Of a DNA stretch of 64,000 nt, positions 15,630-23,051 are shown piece by piece. Origin of the DNA: an uncultured Opitutia bacterium (GTDB lineage: Bacteria > Verrucomicrobiota > Verrucomicrobiia > Opitutales > Opitutaceae). The position numbers were made by a program, and so were the translations under genes. The stretch is taken from assembly GCA_903859715.1 (NCBI GenBank), contig CAIONS010000048.1:1-64000 (forward strand), read 5' to 3'. Numbering within the stretch: position 1 is the stretch's first letter; every line of letters starts with the position of its first letter. Under the pieces are notes generated by a model. The model saw only the letters and a program-made list of their open reading frames with translations. It was not told the DNA's origin and did not search any database.

Positions 15630-17567
15630 ATGAACGACACTTCTTCCGCCACGCCACCGCGTCTCCTCCCGACGATCCACGGGCCCGCCGACGTCAAGGC
15701 CCTCGCCCCCGCGCAGCTCCCGCAGCTCGCGCAGGAAATCCGCGACGAACTCATCGCCGTCACCGCCAAGAATGGCGGTCACATCGGCCCCAATCTCGGC
15801 GTCGTCGAACTGACCCTCGCCCTGCACCGCGTCTTCACCACGCCCGAGGACCAGTTTGTCTTCGACGTCGCCCACCAGGGTTACGTCCACAAGCTCCTCA
15901 CCGGCCGCGGCGGCGAATTCTTCCGGAAGCTCCGATCCACCGGCGGCGCGAGCGGCTTCCTGTACCGCGCCGAGAGCGAGCATGACTCCTTCGGCGCGGG
16001 CCACGCGGGCACCGCTCTCTCCGCCGCCCTCGGCATGGCCACGGCCCGCGACCTGCACGGCTCCTCGGAACACGTCGTCGCCATCTGCGGCGATGCGGCC
16101 TTCACCTGCGGCATCACCCTCGAGGCGCTCAACAACGTCGTCAGTTCCACCAAGCGCCTCATCGTCATCCTCAACGACAACGAGTGGTCCATCGCCAAGA
16201 ATGTCGGCGCCATTTCCCGCTACCTGAACCGGCTCAGCACCAACTCCACCTACAACAAGCTCCACCACGACGTGGAGGCGTTCTTCAAGAGCTTCCCCGC
16301 CGGCGTCGAGATGAACCGGGTTTATCACAAGTGGAAGCGCGAGACGAAGGACTTCTTCGTGGAGTCCTCGCTCTTCGAGAAGTTTGGCCTGCGCTATCTC
16401 GGCCCCGTCGACGGCCACAACCTCGACGCCCTCGTCAAAAACCTCGAGTTCGCCAAGCACTGCGATGTGCCCGTGCTGATCCACGTCCTGACCAAGAAGG
16501 GCAAGGGCCTCGAGGCCGCCATCAACTCGCCCGAGAAGTTTCACGGCGCCAGCCCCTACGATCCCGTCACCGGCGAGAGCCGCAAGCCCGCCGCCGGCAC
16601 CCCGGCGAATTACCAGGAAGTGTTCGGCCGGGCCCTCGTGCGCTTCGCCAAGGCCGATCCGAAGATCGTCGGCATCACCGGCGCCATGCCCAGCGGCACC
16701 GGCCTCTCCCACCTCGCGGCCGAGGTGCCGCGGCAGTTCTTCGACGTTGGCATCGCCGAGGAGCACGCGGTCCTGTTCGCCGCCGGCCTTGCCACCAAGG
16801 GCATCAAGCCTGTCTGCGCCATTTACTCGACGTTCCTCCAGCGCGCCTACGACCCGATCATCCATGACGTCGCGCTGCAGAACCTGCCGGTTACGTTCTG
16901 CATGGACCGCGCGGGCCTTTCCCACAACGACGGCCCGACCCATCACGGCCTCTTCGACCTCGCCTACCTGCGCTGCGTGCCCAACGCGACCGTGATGCAG
17001 CCGAAGGACGAGGACGAACTCGTCGACATGCTGCACACCGGCCTGAACCTCGGCAGCCCCGCCTTCATCCGTTATCCCCGCGGCGCCGGCCTCGGCGTGA
17101 AGATCAAGGACACGCCCGCCCTCCTGCCCATCGGCCATGCCGAGGTGCTGCGCGAAGGCTCCAACATCATGATCTGGGCGCTCGGCCCGATGATCCAGGA
17201 TGCCCTCGCGCTCGCCGCCCGGCTCGAAGCCGAGGAAAACCTTTCCGTCGGCGTCGTGAACGCCCGCTTCGTCAAGCCGCTCGACCGCACTTTGCTGCTC
17301 AGCCACGCCGCCTGCATCCCCCTGCTCGTCACGATGGAAGACCACGTCGTCGCCGGCGGTTTTGGCAGCGCAGTCCTGGAGGTGCTGCAGGAAGCCGACT
17401 GTCCCGTGGCCCTCGAGCGCATCGGCTGGCCCGACAAGTTCATCGAGCATGGCAACAATGTCGAAACCCTGCGCGCCGCCTACGGTCTCGCCCCCGACGA
17501 CATCTACCGCCGTGTCCTCGGCCGCTGGCGCAACCTGAGCACGGAACGCGTCGAAGCCGACGTCTGA
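15630..17567 (+). CDS. dxs: 1-deoxy-D-xylulose-5-phosphate synthase, divergent type
   Basis: DXS condenses pyruvate and glyceraldehyde 3-phosphate with thiamine diphosphate, the first step of the MEP isoprenoid route. The 645-residue product has all three transketolase-like domains: GGHIGPNLGVVELTLALHRVF, FDVAHQGYVHKLLTG (His retained), the ThDP/Mg loop with NDN in VILNDNEWSIAKNVGA, and GIAEEHAVLFAAGLA (catalytic Glu). Several signature positions differ from common DXS: GDAAFTC for GDGAMTA, GHAGTALSAALG for GHSSTSISAALG, and DRAGLSHNDGPTHHG. It is probably still DXS, given length and xseB linkage, but these changes lie in the cofactor site. Confidence 0.85.
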   Translation: MNDTSSATPPRLLPTIHGPADVKALAPAQLPQLAQEIRDELIAVTAKNGGHIGPNLGVVELTLALHRVFTTPEDQFVFDVAHQGYVHKLLTGRGGEFFRKLRSTGGASGFLYRAESEHDSFGAGHAGTALSAALGMATARDLHGSSEHVVAICGDAAFTCGITLEALNNVVSSTKRLIVILNDNEWSIAKNVGAISRYLNRLSTNSTYNKLHHDVEAFFKSFPAGVEMNRVYHKWKRETKDFFVESSLFEKFGLRYLGPVDGHNLDALVKNLEFAKHCDVPVLIHVLTKKGKGLEAAINSPEKFHGASPYDPVTGESRKPAAGTPANYQEVFGRALVRFAKADPKIVGITGAMPSGTGLSHLAAEVPRQFFDVGIAEEHAVLFAAGLATKGIKPVCAIYSTFLQRAYDPIIHDVALQNLPVTFCMDRAGLSHNDGPTHHGLFDLAYLRCVPNATVMQPKDEDELVDMLHTGLNLGSPAFIRYPRGAGLGVKIKDTPALLPIGHAEVLREGSNIMIWALGPMIQDALALAARLEAEENLSVGVVNARFVKPLDRTLLLSHAACIPLLVTMEDHVVAGGFGSAVLEVLQEADCPVALERIGWPDKFIEHGNNVETLRAAYGLAPDDIYRRVLGRWRNLSTERVEADV

Positions 17568-17600
17568 CCAAGGTACGATTTGATCGCCGGATCGGCCTTA

Positions 17601-17624
17601 GTAGCAGCCGACGTAAGGAGGCTG
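17601..17624 (+). repeat. REP family B, single copy
   Basis: GTAGCAGCCGACGT plus AAGGAGGCTG, matching the arms at 8410, 12860 and 36754, but with no inverted partner nearby. It lies 33 bases after dxs and 30 before the deacetylase gene, both on the plus strand. Confidence 0.85.
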
Positions 17625-17654
17625 GTCCGTCCAAATCCTCCTTCGCAAATCCCC

Positions 17655-18404
17655 ATGGCGCGCCCCACCTTGATCACCCTATTGGCCCTGAAGGCCCTCG
17701 CCATCACGCTGGCGGTGCTCGGCCACTGGGCGGCCGCCGCGGTGGTCTTCTTCGGCCCCGACCTGTGGGTCCTCTATAACCTTCTCGTCCCTTCAGCGCA
17801 GGGTCTGTGCCGGAATTTCACCCATTTCCAAACTGAGCGTAACGAGATCTGGCTGACGATCGACGACGGCCCCGACCCCGACGACACCCCGCGGATTCTC
17901 GATCTCCTCGACCAGCATCAGGCCCGGGTGACGTTTTTCCTGATTGGCCAGCGCGCCCGCCAACATCCCGAGCTGGTCAGGGAAATCATCCGCCGCGGCC
18001 ATGAAATCGCGCATCACACCCACACCCATCCCGCGGGCACTTTCTGGTGCGCGAGCCGCGCCCGGCTTTGCCGGGAGTTGGACGAAGCTTCCCAAGTTCT
18101 GACGCCCCTCGGGCCGCCGCTGCGCTGGTTCCGTCCGCCGGTGGGCATCAAGCATTTCCTGCTGCCCCGCGCACTCGCGGTTCGCGGACTGCAATGTGTG
18201 ACCTGGACGATCCGCAGTGGCGACTGCCTGAGCCGTCGCCCCGAAACCGTGCAAGCCAACGTCATCCACCAGCTTCATCCCGGCGCCATCCTCCTGATGC
18301 ACGAAGGCCCCAGCGTACCCGATGCCCTGCGCCTTACCGCGTCTCGAGTTCCCACCGCCCCCAATCCTCATAATGATAATCGCCGTCATGCTTGGCCTCG
18401 ATGA
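17655..18404 (+). CDS. Polysaccharide deacetylase (NodB domain), 3' end replaced
   Basis: The ~249-residue product has an N-terminal membrane segment (LITLLALKALAITLAVLG) and a NodB carbohydrate-esterase 4 domain: WLTIDDGPDP (catalytic and metal Asp), VTFFLIGQRA, HEIAHHTHTHP (metal His pair), WFRPPVG, VTWTIRSGD and ILLMHEGPSV. It should deacetylate an N-acetylated polysaccharide, though the target is unknown. After residue ~225 the family pattern stops, and the last ~24 residues come from DNA antisense to a VOC gene fragment (18334..18510). About 20 C-terminal residues of the usual domain, which follow all catalytic motifs, have been lost; activity may or may not survive. Confidence 0.83.
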   Translation: MARPTLITLLALKALAITLAVLGHWAAAAVVFFGPDLWVLYNLLVPSAQGLCRNFTHFQTERNEIWLTIDDGPDPDDTPRILDLLDQHQARVTFFLIGQRARQHPELVREIIRRGHEIAHHTHTHPAGTFWCASRARLCRELDEASQVLTPLGPPLRWFRPPVGIKHFLLPRALAVRGLQCVTWTIRSGDCLSRRPETVQANVIHQLHPGAILLMHEGPSVPDALRLTASRVPTAPNPHNDNRRHAWPR

Positions 18405-18510
18405 GATCGTAGCCGAGGTACCGGAGCACCGGCCCGTAAAACAGCGACGAGCGGAGCACGCTCGACACGTTGATGTTCAGATGATGCAGCAATCCGCGAT
18501 GGGGGTTCAT
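18334..18510 (-). pseudogene. N-terminal fragment of a VOC (glyoxalase/bleomycin resistance-like) protein
   Basis: The 58 codons from ATG 18510 read MNPHRGLLHHLNINVSSVL, RSSLFYGPVLRYLGYDLIEAK and HYEDWGRWELETR, the first beta-alpha-beta module of a vicinal-oxygen-chelate protein. Full members of this type have about 120-140 residues. The frame ends at TAA (18336..18334) exactly where the convergent deacetylase gene loses its own family similarity, so a deletion seems to have removed the 3' ends of both genes. The fragment cannot form a complete VOC domain by itself. Confidence 0.65.
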
Positions 18511-18559
18511 GGCGTGAAGAAAAGAGCTTGAGTCAGCGTCGTTAGGGTATCAGGTGAAA

Positions 18560-18577
18560 GGCTATCAACCGATAGCC
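18560..18577. promoter_or_regulatory. Palindrome at the lexA start, likely autoregulatory operator
   Basis: GGCTATC, four bases, GATAGCC: a perfect 7-4-7 palindrome ending one base before the lexA ATG. A related half site, GGGTATC, lies at 18545..18551. LexA genes are usually self-repressed through such sites, and the motif differs from the E. coli and Bacillus boxes, as is common across phyla. Binding is inferred. Confidence 0.6.
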
Positions 18578-18578
18578 T

Positions 18579-19184
18579 ATGCTCACCGAACGACAAGAAG
18601 AAGTTTTGGATTTTGTGCGCGAGTACCAGCGCACCCATGGCGTGGCGCCGTCCACCCGGGAACTCGCGCGCACTTTCCAGTGCAGCCAGCCCACCATCCT
18701 CAAGCACCTGCAGGCCCTCGCCCGTAAGACCCATCTGGACAAGATGGCCGACGGCAAATGGGGCTTCAAGGCGACCCAGGTCCAGGCGCATCTGTTTGCC
18801 GCGCCGGTCTACGGGGCAATCCCCGCCGGCCTGCCGGCGATGCAGGAACAGGATCCTGAGGATACCCTCACCATCGACCCGGCCATCTTCGGCGTCCGCA
18901 ACGCCCGCAAGGGCCAATTCTGGTTCCTGCGCGTCACGGGTGAATCCATGATCGGCGCCAACATCCTCGACGGCGACCTCGTCGCACTTGTCCGCCGCGA
19001 TCCCCGCCCCGGCGACATCATCGCCGCCTTGGTCGACGACACCTCGACCACCTTGAAGACCTTCATCAAAGAGCGCGGTCGCATTCTCCTCCGCGCTGCC
19101 AACGCACGGTTTGCTGACATTTTTCCTTCCCGGCTCGAATCGCAGGGCGTGGTCGTTGGCGTGATCCGGCGGAAGCTCGCCTAG
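18579..19184 (+). CDS. lexA: LexA repressor (SOS regulator, S24 peptidase)
   Basis: The 201-residue product has the N-terminal winged helix (LTERQEEVLDFVREYQ, PSTRELARTFQCSQPTILKHLQAL) and a C-terminal S24 self-cleaving domain. The expected cleavage pair is Ala83-Gly84 in IPAGLP, with Ser123 (GESMIGANI) and Lys160 (TLKTF) as the catalytic dyad. LexA represses DNA-damage genes until RecA filaments trigger its self-cleavage. Length matches the family. The operator candidate 18560..18577 abuts the start codon, so LexA probably blocks its own transcription or translation initiation region. Confidence 0.94.
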   Translation: MLTERQEEVLDFVREYQRTHGVAPSTRELARTFQCSQPTILKHLQALARKTHLDKMADGKWGFKATQVQAHLFAAPVYGAIPAGLPAMQEQDPEDTLTIDPAIFGVRNARKGQFWFLRVTGESMIGANILDGDLVALVRRDPRPGDIIAALVDDTSTTLKTFIKERGRILLRAANARFADIFPSRLESQGVVVGVIRRKLA

Positions 19185-19202
19185 GTGCGTCTTCAAATTG
19201 CT

Positions 19203-19294
19203 CAGGTGGGTGGGCACGTCCCGGGCACGCATGGCGCGCCTAGTCCGCCAAATGGGCTCTTGAAATGCAGGCACGGGACGTGCCTGCCCACCTG
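19203..19294. repeat. Palindromic repeat after lexA
   Basis: CAGGTGGGTGGGCACGTCCC (from 19203) and the near-exact inverse GGGACGTGCCTGCCCACCTG (to 19294), with one internal mismatch and 50 bases between. It has no GTAG tetranucleotide and belongs to a different family from REP A and B. Confidence 0.8.
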
Positions 19295-19372
19295 GAAACA
19301 GTCAGAGAAATGAATTTAAAGACCCGGACTAATCTGCTCTCCTTAAATCCATAAATGAAATCGCTTGGCGAT

Positions 19373-19412
19373 GGTCAATAGATACTTGCCTATTGACCAG
19401 ACTTGGTCTGGT
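19373..19412. promoter_or_regulatory. Two overlapping palindromes upstream of the Phd/VapC pair
   Basis: GGTCAATAG (19373..19381) with inverse CTATTGACC (19390..19398), overlapping a second palindrome ACCAGAC-TTG-GTCTGGT (19396..19412). They end eight bases before the antitoxin ATG. Phd-family antitoxins bind palindromes over their own promoters, with the toxin as co-repressor, so this is the expected operator position. Confidence 0.7.
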
Positions 19413-19420
19413 TTACTGGG

Positions 19421-19705
19421 ATGAAGACGGTAAATATCCAGATGGCCAAGACCCATTTATCGCGGCTGGTCGACGAGGCGGCCGACGGCGTTGAGATCGT
19501 TCTCGCGAAGGCCGGAAAACCGATGGTGCGACTCGTGCCGTATGCTGCGCCGGCGAAACCACGGACGCCTGGACTGTTCGAGGGCAAAGGTTGGGAAGCG
19601 GCCGGTTGCTGGACAGCGGATGACCACGCGCTGGATGAATCAGTGGCCGGCCCGCTGTTTCACGGCGCCGTCGAGGAATCTCCGCCTGCGGCTGAAAAAT
19701 CCTGA
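19421..19705 (+). CDS. Phd/YefM-family antitoxin
   Basis: The 94-residue product begins MKTVNIQMAKTHLSRLVDEAADGVEIVLAKAGKPMVRLVPY, a full Phd/YefM DNA-binding and dimerisation domain. The rest, ending in EESPPAAEKS, would wrap the toxin and includes LFEGKGWEAAGCW. ATG at 19421 is the natural start; an upstream GTG at 19406 or other codons fall inside the operator. The PIN toxin gene follows after five bases. The operator at 19373..19412 suggests autorepression. Confidence 0.9.
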   Translation: MKTVNIQMAKTHLSRLVDEAADGVEIVLAKAGKPMVRLVPYAAPAKPRTPGLFEGKGWEAAGCWTADDHALDESVAGPLFHGAVEESPPAAEKS

Positions 19706-19710
19706 CCTCG

Positions 19711-20088
19711 ATGAGGCTGTTGCTCGATTCTCATGTGGTCGTGTGGTGGGCGGTCTATCCCGGCCGTCTGCGGACGGGTACGCGCGATGCGATCATCTCA
19801 CCGGAAAACGAGATCTTCCTCAGCGCCGCGTCCGTATGGGAGCTGGGGCTAAAAATCGCCCGCGGCAAACTGGCCTTGCCCGGGGACTACGCCCCGCGGT
19901 TGCTGGCGCATGGCTTCGAGGAACTGGCCGTCAACATCACGCATGCGGCACGCTCCACGACCCTACCCCCTCTCCATGGCGACCCGTTTGACCGGCTGTT
20001 GATCGCCCAGGCGCTGGAGGAAGGCCTGATGCTCGTCACGAGTGACCAGGCGATTCTGCGCTACGATGTACCGACGATGGAGGCGTAG
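19711..20088 (+). CDS. VapC-like PIN-domain toxin
   Basis: A 125-residue PIN-domain ribonuclease, the toxin partner of the Phd-type antitoxin. Acidic metal-binding residues are at Asp6 (MRLLLDSHVVVWW), Glu44 (SVWELGLK), Asp94 (HGDPFDRLLIAQA) and Asp112 (LVTSDQAILRYD). VapC enzymes usually cut initiator or other tRNAs or rRNA. All acidic positions are present, so it is probably active. Its TAG stop (20086..20088) is part of a GTAG followed by CAGGCTGAAGGCTG, reminiscent of the REPs elsewhere here, though weaker. Confidence 0.9.
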   Translation: MRLLLDSHVVVWWAVYPGRLRTGTRDAIISPENEIFLSAASVWELGLKIARGKLALPGDYAPRLLAHGFEELAVNITHAARSTTLPPLHGDPFDRLLIAQALEEGLMLVTSDQAILRYDVPTMEA

Positions 20089-20162
20089 CAGGCTGAAGGC
20101 TGTAAACTCGGAGTCTTGGAACGTAAGGCGAGTTGTCCCCAACGAGCCGTGCCAGGCTCAGA

Positions 20163-20187
20163 GGCGGGTCAGCGACCGCCGCCCTAC
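20163..20187 (-). repeat. GTAG-type REP-like element, single
   Basis: On the minus strand GTAG is followed by GGCGGCGGTCGCTGACCCGCC, a hairpin with an internal mismatch. This resembles the element at 46888..46912 (GTAG plus GACGGGGTTGCCGACCCCGCC in outline). It lies in the 169-base gap before the GT39-type gene. Assignment as REP is by pattern only. Confidence 0.5.
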
Positions 20188-20257
20188 ATGGGACTCAGAC
20201 GCCACCGCGCTATTTTCCACTGGCCGGAAGTGTGAAGCTCAACTCTCTTTGCCGGGT

Positions 20258-22696
20258 ATGCCCGAGCGATCAGCGCCCCCTGCCCGTGTCCCCTGGCCGC
20301 GGCTCCTCCTCGGGCCGTGGGCCGCCGCGGTGATCCTCGTACTGTTTTGGCTTTTGCTGACGGGCAGCCTGCGCGACAAAAGCCTGACCTTCGACGAGGC
20401 CGGTTATGCGGCGGCCGGCTACGCGGACTGGCGTTTCCACGATTTCCGCCTGCAACCCGAAAGCGGCCAGCTGCCGCAGCGGCTGATCGGCCTGCCCCTG
20501 GCCCTGGATTCCTACCACTTTCCGGACACCGATTCATCGCTGTGGCGGGATTCCCGCTTTCTGGAACTGGGTCACGCCTGGTTTTACCAACTGGGCAACG
20601 ATGCCACCGGCATGGCCGCGCGAGGGCGTGGCGCGGCCGGACTGTTAGCCGTCGCGCTGGGCGCATGCGTCTGGGCTTGGTCGCACCGGCTCTTCGGTCC
20701 GGTCGGCGGAATGCTTTCGCTCCTGCTCTATGTGCTGAGTCCGACCATTCTCGCGAACGGCGCGCTGATGACATCGGACATGGCTGTGGCCCTGTTTTTC
20801 ACTGCATCCTTGGGTGCGCTATGGCGGCTGATGCAGCGGATCACACCCGGCCGTCTCGCCTTGAGTGCAGGTATGACTGCCGGACTCGTCCTGTCGAAAA
20901 CCTCCGCCCTGCTGATTCTGCCGATGGCCGCAGTGCTGGTCGCCGCCCGCCTGGCCGACGGCCGGCCGCTGCCGGTGACGATCGGCGGTGAAAGCCAATT
21001 GACCCAACGCCGCCGACAGGCGCTCGCCTTGGGAGCCGCGGCGCTGTTCCATGTGGTGGTCGTCGTGGTGGCCATCTGGGCGGCCTACGACTTTAGGTAT
21101 TCCGCGTTCCGTGGAACCCAGGAGCAAGGCGGCCGCTTCGCCCTGCCGTGGGAATACTTCCTGGCGAAATCAAGTCCGGGCGAATTGTTGCAGCAGGTCA
21201 GCCTGACCCCGGAGCAGGCCACTCAGGCGGGACGGATTTTCCAGCAGCGCGGATTGAGCCCCGCGCTGTGGCTTAACCCGGCTGTCGACGCCCTGGCGGA
21301 AGTCAGCCGCACGGTGCTCACCCCGGCCCAGCAAGCACAACTGGACCGGCTGCGCTCTGAAGCGCCGGCCACGCCGGGCCGCCGCAGTCTGGAATTCCTG
21401 CGGCAACACAAATTGTTGCCCGAGGCGTGGATTTACGGACTGGCGGATGTCCTCTGGCGCAGCCAGTGGCGCGGCGCGTTTTTCAACGGCGAGTTTAGCT
21501 TGGCGGGCTGGCCCGCGTTTTTCCCGTATACCTTTGCGGTCAAGACTCCTCTCGCGGTGTTCGGCGTGCTGGCCTTGGCCATCGCGGCCGTGGTCGCAGG
21601 CTGGCGCCGCGGCAATTCGGTCGCGTCACCCGGTTCCCACGGCCATTGGCTTTGGGCGGGCTTCTACCGGACGCTGCCACTGTGGACCCTCCTGCTGATC
21701 TACGGCGCGGTGATGATCACCAGCCATCTAAACATCGGACACCGGCATATGCTGCCGCTGTATGCGCCATTGTTCGTGCTCTGCGGAATCGCCGGTGGGT
21801 GGATCGAGGACTGGCCGGTCGCCAGCCGCATGGGACGGATGGCGGGCGCGGCCCTGCTCATCCTCATGGGCCTGCTGACCGTGGACGTGCTGGCGCGGTT
21901 TCCCAACTACCTCGCCTATTTCAACGGCGTCGTCAGTCCGGCGCAGGCCTATCGTCACCTCGTCGATAGCTCGCTCGACTGGGGCCAGGATCTGCCCGCC
22001 GTGCAGCATTATATCGAGGCGCACCCCGAACACGGGCCCTATTATTTTTCCTATTTTGGCATCGCTGATCCCGATTACTACAAGATCCCGGCCCGTCCGC
22101 TCTTCTCATATTACGGCCTGCAGTGGCATCGTCATTCCGCGATGGCCATCCTTCCGGTCCCGCTCGATCAGCCGGAAACCACTTTGGCCGCGCAGCGCGA
22201 AGCCCGGCCGGACTACGACTTGCTGACCGTGATGCGTCTGCCGGATCAAGGCGCGGCCGTCTGGCTGAAGAAACCCGCGGAGCTGCGGCTGGCCGGCGGC
22301 ACGTATCTGATCAGCGCCTCGATGCTGCAGCCGGTTTATTACGATTTAAAGGGTCCGTGGGGACCGTGGAACTCCCGACACGAAGCCGTCTACCAACAAC
22401 TCTCCACCGAAACCAAACCGCTCCTGGGCGATGATCCGGCGGCGCGTGCCGCGGCCTTGAACCGTCACTCGCCGTGGGAATGGGCCACGTTGCTCCAGCA
22501 ATTCGATGCTTACCGGCTCGCGCGGCTGACGGCCTGGCTCCGCAAACGCGAGGCGGACGAAACGATCGATTACTCCATCCTGGTCTATCACCTCACGGAT
22601 GCGGATGTGGCCCAGGCACTCGACGGCCCGCCGCCCGAACTGGGCCCCGACCGGGCGCAAGCGATGTTGGAGCAGGCGGCCGCCGGGAAAAATTAG
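20258..22696 (+). CDS. GT39/ArnT-like membrane glycosyltransferase
   Basis: An 812-residue polytopic membrane protein with a PMT/ArnT (GT-C) layout. The first membrane helix (AAAVILVLFWLLLTGSL) is followed by LTFDEAGYAAAGYADW, where the acidic pair D-E in the first periplasmic loop is the usual catalytic site. About ten further hydrophobic segments come next, with a periplasmic C-terminal part containing DSSLDWGQDLPAVQHYIE. Such enzymes move sugars from lipid-linked donors onto envelope acceptors; donor and acceptor are unknown. The start is ATG 20258. A perfect hairpin follows the stop. Confidence 0.82.
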   Translation: MPERSAPPARVPWPRLLLGPWAAAVILVLFWLLLTGSLRDKSLTFDEAGYAAAGYADWRFHDFRLQPESGQLPQRLIGLPLALDSYHFPDTDSSLWRDSRFLELGHAWFYQLGNDATGMAARGRGAAGLLAVALGACVWAWSHRLFGPVGGMLSLLLYVLSPTILANGALMTSDMAVALFFTASLGALWRLMQRITPGRLALSAGMTAGLVLSKTSALLILPMAAVLVAARLADGRPLPVTIGGESQLTQRRRQALALGAAALFHVVVVVVAIWAAYDFRYSAFRGTQEQGGRFALPWEYFLAKSSPGELLQQVSLTPEQATQAGRIFQQRGLSPALWLNPAVDALAEVSRTVLTPAQQAQLDRLRSEAPATPGRRSLEFLRQHKLLPEAWIYGLADVLWRSQWRGAFFNGEFSLAGWPAFFPYTFAVKTPLAVFGVLALAIAAVVAGWRRGNSVASPGSHGHWLWAGFYRTLPLWTLLLIYGAVMITSHLNIGHRHMLPLYAPLFVLCGIAGGWIEDWPVASRMGRMAGAALLILMGLLTVDVLARFPNYLAYFNGVVSPAQAYRHLVDSSLDWGQDLPAVQHYIEAHPEHGPYYFSYFGIADPDYYKIPARPLFSYYGLQWHRHSAMAILPVPLDQPETTLAAQREARPDYDLLTVMRLPDQGAAVWLKKPAELRLAGGTYLISASMLQPVYYDLKGPWGPWNSRHEAVYQQLSTETKPLLGDDPAARAAALNRHSPWEWATLLQQFDAYRLARLTAWLRKREADETIDYSILVYHLTDADVAQALDGPPPELGPDRAQAMLEQAAAGKN

Positions 22697-23051
22697 CCCG
22701 CAGTGGCCGCACTGCGGATGAGCCCGAGCGAACCGCGGTCGCCACCATCGAAGCCCGGACCCTACCTGAGGCTGAGTAACGGCAGCGGTCTGTGCGTGAA
22801 AACACGCGTCTCACAGCCGAAAGCGAAATATTTACAGCCCCACCCCTTGCCAAGGTCCGCCGGCGTGGATGTAGTCGGGCCATGTGTTCAATCACGCTGA
22901 CCCCGGGAAAATTCGTGGGCATGAGGACAATTTCCCAGCCGGGTCGCAGGCTGAAGCCCGTGATTCGCCAGGGCCGGAAGCAATTGTGCCCGTCACCCGC
23001 AAATCCCCAGGGCGGAACCGTTACCCGCACCGCGTGACTTGAAGTTCGCTT
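22697..23051. other. Intergenic region before the RND operon
   Basis: It opens with a perfect hairpin CCGCAGTG-GCCG-CACTGCGG (22698..22717), without a T tract, directly after the GT39-type stop. No gene, strong palindrome or clear promoter was seen in the rest, although the efflux operon promoter must lie here. The short shadow frames show no family similarity. Confidence 0.5.

Noticed and set aside
14028-17450. A minus-strand frame of 1140 codons covering dxs and the M48 gene
   Set aside because: Only the last 416 codons (from 15278) are a real M48 protease. The rest is antisense to xseB and dxs, rich in Gly/Ala/Glu/Asp repeats typical of GC-rich shadow frames, and has no family similarity.
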